From positions 16,581-80,580 of the forward strand of contig CABQLY010000008.1 in NCBI GenBank assembly GCA_902465155.1: a stretch of DNA of 64,000 bases, written 5' to 3'. Positions 24,812-31,839 of the stretch are shown here, in pieces. Position 1 is the first letter of the stretch, and each line of letters starts with the position of its first letter. The stretch is from an uncultured Oscillospiraceae bacterium. GTDB taxonomy: Bacteria; Bacillota; Clostridia; Oscillospirales; Acutalibacteraceae. A program made the position numbers and the translations under genes. Below the pieces are notes generated by a model. It was not told the DNA's origin, ran no database searches, and saw nothing but the letters and a program-made list of their open reading frames with translations.

Positions 24812-27690
24812 GCTTTTCTCCCCCTTTTTGTTAAAAACAGCGCGGCAGCCAGCAACAAAGCGCTGCCGGCAACAAGGGCACAGGGCAAAGCTGTTTTAGC
24901 GCCGGTTTGCGGGTTTTCGGTTGCGTTTTGCTCGGCTATAAATGCGGCGTATTTGCGGTCGTAATCATCTACCGTAACGCCGTTGCCGTTATAATCGTAG
25001 CTTAAGGTTTTATAAAGGTTTGGGTCCTCGGTGTAGTGGTACTTTTCGGCGTAGGTTTGCAAATAATCTAACAAAAAAGCGTTGCTGCCGCCGTAAATTA
25101 CCAAATACTTTGGGGTGTTGGCCGAGCGAACAAAATAGCATAAGCTTTGCCGCTGCCAGCCGGTTGCCGTTGTAAGGCCAAAGGCCTCAATGCCAGCCTC
25201 GGCCGGGTTGGCAAAATTGGTTTCGGCAGTAGGCTCTTTTTCGGTAATACCAATGTAAGAGCTGCCGCTGCTGCCGGCCAAAACGCTGTAAGCAATGTAG
25301 TTGTAGCCCTTAGCCGGGTTTAGCCGAATAACCGTTGCGCCGGCGTTTTTGCCAACGGCCAAGGCGCTGCTGCCCTCGGCGGCGTTACCGCTTAAAACGG
25401 CGGCGCCGGGTGCCAGCTGTAAATAATCGGCCTTGTTTAAGCCTTGCTCAAAGCTGCCGTTGCTGCTGGTGTTGTAAAGCCACTCGCAGTAAGCGCTGCC
25501 GGCTTGCCGGGTGCTGCGGTCCAGCTTTGTGGCGTTTACGGTAAGGTCGTCTAAATAAATTGTGCCGCTGCCTAACCGCCCCTGCAGGCCAAAGTAAATT
25601 AAGGTGCCGTCATACTCCTCCGGCAACTCAAAGCTTGCGCTGTAATAGCACCAGCCGTCGGCGTTTGCCTCGGCAAAATCCTCGGAGGAACGGGTAGAAA
25701 TAATAGAGGAATAGTACCGCTCCATTGTATAAGCTTCCTCCCCTACCCCAAACTGGTGGGTAACGGCAATATCTTTATGCAGGTTGGCGTCTAAGTGCAC
25801 AAAATCGTTACGGCCCTCGCTGTAGCTTAACTCGGTGTAAAGAATGGGGCGTACCCGCAGCCCCTGCCCAGTGGTTTTAAAATAGCAGCTAAAGGTGTAG
25901 CGGTAGCCGCCCGGCAGCAGCACCGCGTTGTTGGTGCCAACATAGCTGCGGTTGTTTTCCTCCTCATTAAAATCAAAGGCAAGGGCGTAATTTCCGCCGT
26001 GCTTTTGCGCGCTTTGCACCTGCGGCTTGCAATCGGCAGCGCCGGCACGCCAGCCGTTTAAATTGCCGGTTTCAAAATTGCTATTTACAAATTCTGTAAA
26101 GCTTTCGGGGTAACCGTTGCCGCCAAACACGGCAATTAATTTTGTGTCGCCCGAAACGGTGGTGGTAAATTGCAGCTCGGTAGAAAGGGCGCCCTCGGCC
26201 ATGTTGCCGGCTAAATACCAGCCTAAAAATTTTGCGCCGGCTTGCGGCAGGGCGGTAAAGGTAACCGGCTCGCCGGGGCGGGCAAGGCTTTTGCTTACCG
26301 TGGCGCTGCCGCAGCGGAACGACGATACCGAAACAGCGTAATCCTCATTGGTTTTGGGCTTTAACGAAAGGTCATCCACCGCTATTACCGCCCCTTGCGC
26401 CTCTAACCCCAAAGCGTAATCGGTGTAGCTTTTATTTAAATCTCCGGGGTTTAAAACAAGGGTGTAATCATGCCAGGCGCCGTCGGCCTGCAGGGCGGCC
26501 TCTTTTACCGCTACGGTCACATCCCGCTTTTTTACCGCGCGCAGGTAAGCCTTTAAGGTGGCGTTACTGCTGCATTTTGCACGAAAGCGCAGTACATAAT
26601 TGGTTTGGCGCTGCACCGCCACGCTTTGGTAAACCCAATTTTGCAGCGTTAAATAGCGGTTGGCACCCTCCAGCGCCACCTCGGTTTTGCCCGAAGGCTT
26701 ATACCAAATATGGGCCGATTGAAAGGTAACGGTATTGTAGTCCTCCGCGGGGGCAACCGCCGTAGTTGTATCAAATTTGCCGTCAAACAGCAGCTCGGTT
26801 GGATCCTGTTTTCCCACAAAGGCAAAACGGGCGTAAAGGGTTAAATTTTCTGTAACCGCTACGGTGTAGGGGTTGGCGGTGCTAACGGCGGCAGTGCCGT
26901 TTTGGGTAAACCAGCCTAAAAAAGCGTAGTCGCTGCTGCTGGGGGTTGCCGTAAAGGTAACCTGCTCAGAAAATTCGGGCTCGGGGTTTGAAACCGCTGC
27001 AACCCCGCCCGCCTCGGCCACGGCCAAAGCCGTAAGGCCCTGCGCGGTTACGGTTACATCATCTAACATTACGCGCTTGGCGCCCTTACCGGTTTGGTCG
27101 CAAAACTGCAGCAGCAGGCAATCGTCTGCCGCAATGTCGCTCCCGGCGGTAAAGGTAAAGCTGTACTCGGTGTAGGTGTTGCCAAGGCCAACATACGCGC
27201 TGCCCTTGGCCGTTTGGTAAAGGGCATAAATGCTGCCGCCAACCTTATCGGCGGTGGGATAAACCGAATTTTCGGCGTCCAGCTTTGTTTTTACAATACG
27301 GCAGCGCAAATTAACCGTGGCGCTGCTGTACGCCGCGGCGCGCTTGGCCTTAAACCGAACCGTGTAAACGGCGCCGGTTTTAAGCCCCTTAATTTGCTGC
27401 ATGACCCGCCCTGTCATTAAAAGGGCGTGGTTGCTTTCGCCGTCGGCAACAATGGCGCTATCTTTGCCGTAATTGCCGTTACCGCCCGTAAACCAACCGT
27501 TTAAATTGCCGGCCAAAAAGGCCGATTTAGCGCTTGCAATGGTGTAAGCGCTTAGCGTTTGCGGCGTTTCAAAATCGCCGTTTTGCAGCAGCGAGCTGCC
27601 GGCCGCGGTAACCGAGCCGTAAAGCGGCACTGCAAACGCGGCGGTGCTAAGCAGCAACACGGCCACGCAAAGGGACGCAAGCTTTTTCAT
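24808..27690 (-). CDS. Sortase-anchored multidomain carbohydrate-binding surface protein
   Basis: A 960-aa exported protein with N-terminal signal peptide (VAVLLLSTAAFAVPLYG). In order: CBM-like jelly-roll (LLQNGDFET, about 33-215), InlB-B-type repeat with FLGWFTQNG (about 218-290), second jelly-roll (about 295-450), second repeat with FLGWYLAG (about 455-530), third jelly-roll (NSNFETGNLNGW, about 535-735), fourth (NGSFEQGLN, about 745-890). It ends with a calcium-loop-like DYNGNGVTVDDY, the sorting motif NPQTG, a hydrophobic segment and KRGRKA. It likely holds polysaccharide at the cell wall for the coupled lipoprotein glycosidase. No catalytic domain is apparent. ATG has GGGAGGA upstream. 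Confidence 0.85.
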   Translation of the reverse strand: MKKLASLCVAVLLLSTAAFAVPLYGSVTAAGSSLLQNGDFETPQTLSAYTIASAKSAFLAGNLNGWFTGGNGNYGKDSAIVADGESNHALLMTGRVMQQIKGLKTGAVYTVRFKAKRAAAYSSATVNLRCRIVKTKLDAENSVYPTADKVGGSIYALYQTAKGSAYVGLGNTYTEYSFTFTAGSDIAADDCLLLQFCDQTGKGAKRVMLDDVTVTAQGLTALAVAEAGGVAAVSNPEPEFSEQVTFTATPSSSDYAFLGWFTQNGTAAVSTANPYTVAVTENLTLYARFAFVGKQDPTELLFDGKFDTTTAVAPAEDYNTVTFQSAHIWYKPSGKTEVALEGANRYLTLQNWVYQSVAVQRQTNYVLRFRAKCSSNATLKAYLRAVKKRDVTVAVKEAALQADGAWHDYTLVLNPGDLNKSYTDYALGLEAQGAVIAVDDLSLKPKTNEDYAVSVSSFRCGSATVSKSLARPGEPVTFTALPQAGAKFLGWYLAGNMAEGALSTELQFTTTVSGDTKLIAVFGGNGYPESFTEFVNSNFETGNLNGWRAGAADCKPQVQSAQKHGGNYALAFDFNEEENNRSYVGTNNAVLLPGGYRYTFSCYFKTTGQGLRVRPILYTELSYSEGRNDFVHLDANLHKDIAVTHQFGVGEEAYTMERYYSSIISTRSSEDFAEANADGWCYYSASFELPEEYDGTLIYFGLQGRLGSGTIYLDDLTVNATKLDRSTRQAGSAYCEWLYNTSSNGSFEQGLNKADYLQLAPGAAVLSGNAAEGSSALAVGKNAGATVIRLNPAKGYNYIAYSVLAGSSGSSYIGITEKEPTAETNFANPAEAGIEAFGLTTATGWQRQSLCYFVRSANTPKYLVIYGGSNAFLLDYLQTYAEKYHYTEDPNLYKTLSYDYNGNGVTVDDYDRKYAAFIAEQNATENPQTGAKTALPCALVAGSALLLAAALFLTKRGRKA

Positions 27691-27802
27691 TACAAAATTC
27701 CTCCCAAATACATAAATAATTGTTAACCTTTTGCAGAATTACTGTATTACATTTTGTATGCACCAAAAGCTAAAAACAACCAGTCTAAGGTACGGCTTGG
27801 AC

Positions 27803-28675
27803 CTATAGCGGATCTTTTACCGATATTTTAGAGGGGGAAACCCCATAATATTGCTTAAAGGCAGTTGCAAAGTATTTGGAATCACGAAAGCCGCATTGCT
27901 CTGCAACCTCCCCTACCGTAACGGCCGTAGTACTTAGCAGCTGCATGGCCTTTTCCAGCCGGTAATGCAGCAGGTAACGGTGTACCGAAAGGCCGGCATG
28001 CTCCCGCACCGCCCGGTTGACATAGCTTTTGTGAAACCGTACCGCCTGGGCAATGGCATCCAGATCCAGCACCTCGGCGTAGTGCTGGTGTATGTACCGC
28101 ATTGCCGCATCGGCCACCTCCCGCGTGGCGCGGCTTTTTGCCGTTTTATTCTGGCACTTTAGCAGGTGGGTCAAAGCCAAAACTGCGTAGCCCGAAAGTA
28201 GGCTTTCCTGCAAGGGGTCTACCACGGCCGGGTGCGCGTGCGCTAAAATTTTGTTTAAGTATTTTGTGGCATCGTAAGCGTTTTGTACCGCTAAATAGTT
28301 TAATGGCTGCCCGTTTTGCTGCAGCCGGTAGCGGCAAATTACCCGCTGTTCCTCAAAACAAACGGCCGGCATTGGCTTGTTACGCACATGGTATCCGTTG
28401 TTTTGGGTGGTAAGGTCAAAATAATAATACACGGCGCTAAAATCATCCGAGCAGCAAATACACTGATACGGCTGTGCCGACGAAATGTATAAAACGCCGT
28501 TTTCGGACAGTTCTAACCGTTCTTCCCCAACCCAAAAAACAGCACTGCCCGTAACACACCAAATAAAACGATGTTCGTAAGGCAACACCGCAAGACTGTG
28601 CGTACACTGCGCAGTTCTTAATACAAAACGGACATAAGGACGAATTTTGGTTATTTCAATTGGTAAAAATTCCAT
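27803..28675 (-). CDS. AraC family transcriptional regulator
   Basis: A 290-aa regulator with an N-terminal cupin-like domain (LPYEHRFIWCVTGSAVFWVG, ENGVLYISSAQPYQC) and a C-terminal AraC domain (LDAIAQAVRFHKSYVNRAVREHAG, then VGEVAEQCGFRDSKYFATAFKQYYGVSP). It lies 112 bases upstream of the surface protein/glycosidase/oxidoreductase operon on the same strand and probably activates it. A palindrome overlapping its own -10 suggests autoregulation. Confidence 0.92.
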   Translation of the reverse strand: MEFLPIEITKIRPYVRFVLRTAQCTHSLAVLPYEHRFIWCVTGSAVFWVGEERLELSENGVLYISSAQPYQCICCSDDFSAVYYYFDLTTQNNGYHVRNKPMPAVCFEEQRVICRYRLQQNGQPLNYLAVQNAYDATKYLNKILAHAHPAVVDPLQESLLSGYAVLALTHLLKCQNKTAKSRATREVADAAMRYIHQHYAEVLDLDAIAQAVRFHKSYVNRAVREHAGLSVHRYLLHYRLEKAMQLLSTTAVTVGEVAEQCGFRDSKYFATAFKQYYGVSPSKISVKDPL

Positions 28676-28696
28676 AAAACTCCGCCTGCCAAAAAC

Positions 28697-28710
28697 AGTA
28701 TTATAATACT
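28697..28710. promoter_or_regulatory. 14-bp perfect palindrome over the AraC gene -10
   Basis: AGTATTATAATACT is self-complementary and contains TATAAT for the minus strand (28700-28705), about 22 bases before the AraC start codon. The -35 is not clear. Likely operator/promoter. Confidence 0.5.
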
Positions 28711-28802
28711 TTACACCCTAATTGTAGCAAGATAGCACAAAGTTTTCAACCTTAAAAAAGTGGCAAAAGGTTTAAAAAAGAACACAGTAAAGCAAAAGCT
28801 GC

Positions 28803-28854
28803 CCGCAGCAAAAAAGCGCCCGCTAAAAGTCAACCGCAGCAAAAAAGCGCCCGC
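28803..28854. repeat. Direct repeat of a terminator arm
   Basis: The 21-base unit beginning CCGCAGCAAAAAAGCG occurs at 28803-28823 and 28834-28854 (period 31). Only the second copy has the facing arm that makes a hairpin. Confidence 0.85.
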
Positions 28855-28868
28855 CAAAGGGCGGGCGC
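28841..28868 (-). terminator. Terminator of the flavodoxin operon
   Basis: 9-bp G+C stem GGCGGGCGC-type (28847-28855 with 28860-28868), 4-base loop, then TTTTTT on the minus strand. Confidence 0.8.
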
Positions 28869-29034
28869 CTGCGTGTTGGCAGCCTTGCTTTGCCAACAAA
28901 GTAGGGAGAGGGAGTTTTAAGCGGCAACGGCAAGGGCAACAATTAAACCAAAAGCTTGCCGCTTACAGCAGGCGTAACAATTGCCCCGCCGGGGGAGAAC
29001 CGCCCAAAAAACTCTTTTGTATTATACTACAACA

Positions 29035-29074
29035 AAAGCATTTGGCGCAACAGGCAGTTGGCGCCAAATGCTTT
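29035..29074. terminator. Bidirectional hairpin between flavodoxin operon and upstream spacer
   Basis: 14-bp perfect inverted repeat (AAAGCATTTGGCGC at 29035-29048, complement at 29061-29074) with a 12-base loop; A-rich before and T-rich after. May act as first terminator or mRNA end for the flavodoxin transcript. The whole 28676-29230 spacer has no credible gene. Confidence 0.6.
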
Positions 29075-29230
29075 AAAATGTAATACAAACCGGGTAAACC
29101 CAACCCGCTAAAAAGGGCATTTAAGCCGTACGGCGCTTTGCACCAAAGAGCAGTACAAAGCAAAGGGTTTTAAAACAAGCGGTTAAAATTTGCCCCGCTT
29201 GCCAAAATGCAGCCTGTTCGGCGCAGCGTT

Positions 29231-29662
29231 TTAAGCCTTTTGCGCCAGGGCCGAGCCCAAAGCGCGGCAGGCAATCAGCGCCTCCTCGTCCGGCTCGTTA
29301 TTGCAAATTACGCTGTCGGCAATCAGCTCGGCGCCGTCCTGCCGGCAACGGTCCTCCCAGTTGCGCATCCACTCGCCGTCGCCCCAACCGTAAGAACCAA
29401 AAAGCGCCGTTTTTTTGCCCTTTAAGCCGCCTTCGCAGGCCGAGAACAAGGGTTCAAACTCGCTTTCCTCCAGCTGCTCCTCCCCCATCGAGGGGCAACC
29501 AAACGCAACCGCGCCAAAGCCCTGCAGCTGCTCCGGGCTAAATTCGGCCGCTGTAAAAAGCTCGGCCACTGCCCCGGCAGCCTGTACCCCCTCGGCAACC
29601 GCCGCGGCCATAGCCTCGGTGTTCCCTGTTCCGCTCCAATAAACTACTGCAATTTTGCTCAT
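29231..29662 (-). CDS. Flavodoxin
   Basis: A 143-aa FMN electron-transfer protein. The phosphate loop is YWSGTGNTEAMA near the N-terminus, followed by AFGCPSMGEEQLEESEF and ALFGSYGWGDGEWM. Length fits short-chain flavodoxins. It is third in a transcript after DUF2325 and DUF3793 genes, a set seen near iron-uptake genes in Clostridia, so it probably replaces ferredoxin when iron is scarce (inference). ATG 29662 has AAGGAG upstream. Confidence 0.95.
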   Translation of the reverse strand: MSKIAVVYWSGTGNTEAMAAAVAEGVQAAGAVAELFTAAEFSPEQLQGFGAVAFGCPSMGEEQLEESEFEPLFSACEGGLKGKKTALFGSYGWGDGEWMRNWEDRCRQDGAELIADSVICNNEPDEEALIACRALGSALAQKA

Positions 29663-29728
29663 GGTAAAATCTCCTTACATTATTAAAAATATTAAATATA
29701 AAGCTTTGGCACCGCAGTACCGTTTGCC

Positions 29729-30280
29729 TTACTGCCGAATTAACAGCCGCTCAAAGCAGCCGTGGTGCCGGAACGCCCTTTGGTAAGCGCCCACACAGCG
29801 TTTAAATTGCTCAAACTGGCGGGTTGCCGCCTGCACATTACCAAACACGCACCAGGTGCCAACCTGCTTGGCCTTGGCGCAGCCGTATTTTATAAAGCCG
29901 GCAACATCGGCCGGCGGGTACCCTAAAAATAAGCCAACCTCGTGTGGAAAATCGGCGCTGTATTTAAGCCTTTTTATTAAAGAGGCCACGCAAAGCTCGG
30001 CGTTATTTACCGGGTAGCCCTTACTTTTTAGCAGCTGCTGCGCTAATGGGTCTTTCAAATCGTTTTGCAGCCTTTGCGGCCGGTAAACATAAACCAGCAC
30101 CCGGTTTTTTAAAGCTTTAACCGGCAGCATACGCAGCCCTTTGCCAATTAGCATGGCGTTGTAACGCCGCACCTCTTTTAAAATTTCGGCCTTGGTGCCG
30201 CCGGGGCAGGAAAATAAGCTCCCGGTTTTAAGCCCCGCTAAGGTTGGGGCGCACTGCGCCACTAACAGCTCCTCAGGCAT
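29729..30280 (-). CDS. DUF3793 family protein
   Basis: A 183-aa soluble protein of unknown function. Family-type features are APTLAGLKTGSLFSC near the N-terminus, MLPVKALKNRVLVYVYRP, FPHEVGLFLGYPPADVAGFI and KQVGTWCVFGN. In Clostridia this family sits with feoAB, flavodoxin and DUF2325 genes, suggesting a part in iron starvation responses. It overlaps the DUF2325 gene by 8 bases, so translation is coupled. Confidence 0.88.
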   Translation of the reverse strand: MPEELLVAQCAPTLAGLKTGSLFSCPGGTKAEILKEVRRYNAMLIGKGLRMLPVKALKNRVLVYVYRPQRLQNDLKDPLAQQLLKSKGYPVNNAELCVASLIKRLKYSADFPHEVGLFLGYPPADVAGFIKYGCAKAKQVGTWCVFGNVQAATRQFEQFKRCVGAYQRAFRHHGCFERLLIRQ

Positions 30281-30548
30281 GGGCTTCTAAAATGCTTTTC
30301 AGGGCCGAAACCGAGCTTTGCCGGCTGCGGGCAACGGTAATGCTTTGGCCTTTTGTATCCTGCATTACGCTGCGCAGCATTTTGTGCGACATTGTTCCGG
30401 TAAAAAGCACCAACAAATCCGGCGAGCCAATGTTTTTCATGTTTCCCGCCATTTTGGTGTAAACCTTTGCCTTGCAGTTGTACGCGGCGCACAAATCAAC
30501 ATACCGCCGCTCCATACATTCGTTTCCCCCAACAATTACTACGCTCAC
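30273..30548 (-). CDS. DUF2325 domain protein
   Basis: A 91-aa protein starting MSVVIVGGNECMERRYVDLC with later LVLFTGTMSHKMLR and ARSRQSSVSAL, matching the DUF2325 pattern (a small Rossmann-like fold). First gene of DUF2325-DUF3793-flavodoxin. Function unknown. Its promoter (30592-30620) is followed at once by a palindromic operator. ATG has GAAAGGATG upstream. Confidence 0.88.
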   Translation of the reverse strand: MSVVIVGGNECMERRYVDLCAAYNCKAKVYTKMAGNMKNIGSPDLLVLFTGTMSHKMLRSVMQDTKGQSITVARSRQSSVSALKSILEAHA

Positions 30549-30565
30549 AGTATTCGCATCCTTTC

Positions 30566-30583
30566 AGTTAGCGTTGGCTAACT
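30566..30583 (-). promoter_or_regulatory. Palindromic operator of the flavodoxin/DUF operon
   Basis: AGTTAGC-4-GCTAACT, a 7-bp inverted repeat covering the likely transcription start. Its TTAG...CTAA halves resemble DtxR/IdeR-type iron boxes. Regulator identity is inferred, not seen. Confidence 0.5.
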
Positions 30584-30591
30584 CATTATTT

Positions 30592-30620
30592 TTTATAAAC
30601 GCCTTTTGTAGAATTCCCAA
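30592..30620 (-). promoter_or_regulatory. Promoter of the DUF2325-DUF3793-flavodoxin operon
   Basis: Minus strand TTGGGA (30615-30620), 17-bp spacer, TATAAA (30592-30597). The stretch from 30621 to 30890 holds no credible gene. Confidence 0.6.
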
Positions 30621-30884
30621 AAGGCGGCTTTTTAAGCAGCGGTTTTTAAAACCTTTTTGCGCAAAATGTTAAAACCTAAAGGCACTTTGGCCGGGCTGCG
30701 CCGCTTTGGCGCAAAGCCCGGTGTACGGGGTGCCGCAAGCCCATTTTGCTGTCGGGTTTGTTCCCGCTTGTTTAACAAAATTTTAGCAAATTCCAACCCG
30801 GCTTTCTGCTCCTTTTGGTTTAAAAAAAGCTCCAAAAGGGTAAAATTTAAAGGTAAAGCGCCCTCCCCTTTTTAAAACCCGGTT

Positions 30885-30950
30885 ATTTTAAGGTTATTTT
30901 TAAGGCTATTTTAAAGCTATTTTAAAGCTATTTTAAAGCTATTTTAAAAT
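30885..30950. repeat. 11-bp tandem repeat
   Basis: Four exact head-to-tail copies of GCTATTTTAAA (from 30905), preceded by one or two degenerate copies beginning GGTTATTTTAA. It lies in the 640-base spacer before the metal-efflux operon. AT-rich; possibly bends DNA or varies in length. Confidence 0.85.
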
Positions 30951-31107
30951 TAATTCTCAAGCGCCTGTTTTAAGCAGCGCGTTTTAAAAATTTACCTTGT
31001 TTGTGTTTTTTTCTTTGGCACCTATTATAAATATGTTTCTGCGCTTTATATTTTAAGTACGCTTTTTGGGGGTTGCGGCAGGCTTAAAAAAAATTTTAAT
31101 TGGGGGC

Positions 31108-31136
31108 TTGACAAATGCGGCGGCATCTGTTATATT
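31108..31136 (+). promoter_or_regulatory. Promoter of the metal-efflux operon
   Basis: TTGACA (31108-31113), 17-bp spacer, TATATT (31131-31136), near consensus. Confidence 0.85.
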
Positions 31137-31141
31137 ATTAC

Positions 31142-31165
31142 TTGAACAGTTGAGCGATTGTTCAA
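31142..31165 (+). promoter_or_regulatory. ArsR/SmtB-type operator
   Basis: Inverted repeat TTGAACA (31142-31148) and TGTTCAA (31159-31165) directly after the -10, overlapping the start site. Position and half-sites fit repression by the ArsR-family protein encoded next. Confidence 0.75.
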
Positions 31166-31190
31166 TTGCTAAAATGAAGGAGTGTGAAAC

Positions 31191-31577
31191 ATGGCAGAAA
31201 AACAACCCACCCCCGGTGAGGACGCCGTTTGCGAAGTACACGAGCTGCACCACAAGGCCCTGCAAAAAGCGCTTTTAAATTTGCCGGACGACGAAACTCT
31301 TTGCGACCTTTCGGACTTTTTTAAGCTGTTTGCCGACTCTACCCGCATTAAAATTTTGTGCTTGCTGGTAAAGGGCAAAATGTGCGTGTGCGATATTGCC
31401 GCCGCGTTAAACATGACCAGCTCAGCAATCTCCCACCAGCTTAAGGCCCTGCGGCTAAACAAGCTGGTAAAGGCCGACCGCCAGGGAAAGGAAATTTTTT
31501 ATTCCCTTACTGATTTTCATGTCAGTTCCATTCTTACCCAAGGGTTAGAGCATTTGCTGGAGCCCAACGAAAAATAA
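31191..31577 (+). CDS. ArsR/SmtB family metal-sensing repressor (CadC-like)
   Basis: A 128-aa winged-helix repressor. The metal-site Cys pair C65-V-C67 (KMCVCDIA) matches the CadC ELCVCD position, and an N-terminal C14 with nearby H17/H21 could complete the site. The recognition helix is TSSAISHQLKALRLNKLV. By family, Cd(II)/Pb(II)/Zn(II) binding releases the operator. First gene of the operon with the HMA protein and P-type ATPase; autoregulated through the site at 31142-31165. ATG has AAGGAG 11 bases upstream. Confidence 0.94.
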   Translation: MAEKQPTPGEDAVCEVHELHHKALQKALLNLPDDETLCDLSDFFKLFADSTRIKILCLLVKGKMCVCDIAAALNMTSSAISHQLKALRLNKLVKADRQGKEIFYSLTDFHVSSILTQGLEHLLEPNEK

Positions 31578-31599
31578 TTTTAGAACAGGAGAAATTACC

Positions 31600-31821
31600 A
31601 TGAAAAAAACTTACAAATTAACCGACATTGACTGTGCAAACTGCGCCGCTAAAATTGAGCGCGGCGTTAACAAAATTGCCGGCGTTAAGCAGGCAACCCT
31701 AAACTTTTTTGCCTTAAAGCTAATTATTGAGCTGGAGGACGGCGCCGACGAGCAGGCCGTTTACGAGGCCGCTTTAAAAGAGGTAAAAAAAGTTGAGCCG
31801 GATTGCGACCTTGTAAAATAA
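31600..31821 (+). CDS. Free-standing heavy-metal-associated (HMA) domain protein
   Basis: A 73-aa ferredoxin-fold metal carrier with the DCANCAAKIE metal loop (GMTCxxC variant, Cys at about 12 and 15). Its sequence resembles the N-terminal metal-binding domain of CadA/ZntA ATPases, and the ATPase encoded 18 bases downstream lacks such a domain. It therefore probably delivers Zn/Cd to, or senses it for, that pump as a separate chain. AACAGGAG ribosome binding site upstream. Confidence 0.93.
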   Translation: MKKTYKLTDIDCANCAAKIERGVNKIAGVKQATLNFFALKLIIELEDGADEQAVYEAALKEVKKVEPDCDLVK

Positions 31822-31839
31822 CCCGAAAGAGGGATTTTT

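Noticed and set aside
28760..29083. 107-aa plus-strand frame rich in Lys/Arg
   Set aside because: It runs through the flavodoxin-operon terminator, the duplicated arm and the bidirectional hairpin; no ribosome site and no protein-like pattern.
30657..30875. 72-aa plus-strand basic frame
   Set aside because: No ribosome site, no conserved pattern, within an AT-rich repeat-bearing spacer.
30885..30950. CRISPR-like array
   Set aside because: Repeats are head-to-tail without spacers; no cas genes in the window. The same applies to the 62.3 kb and 8.0 kb arrays.
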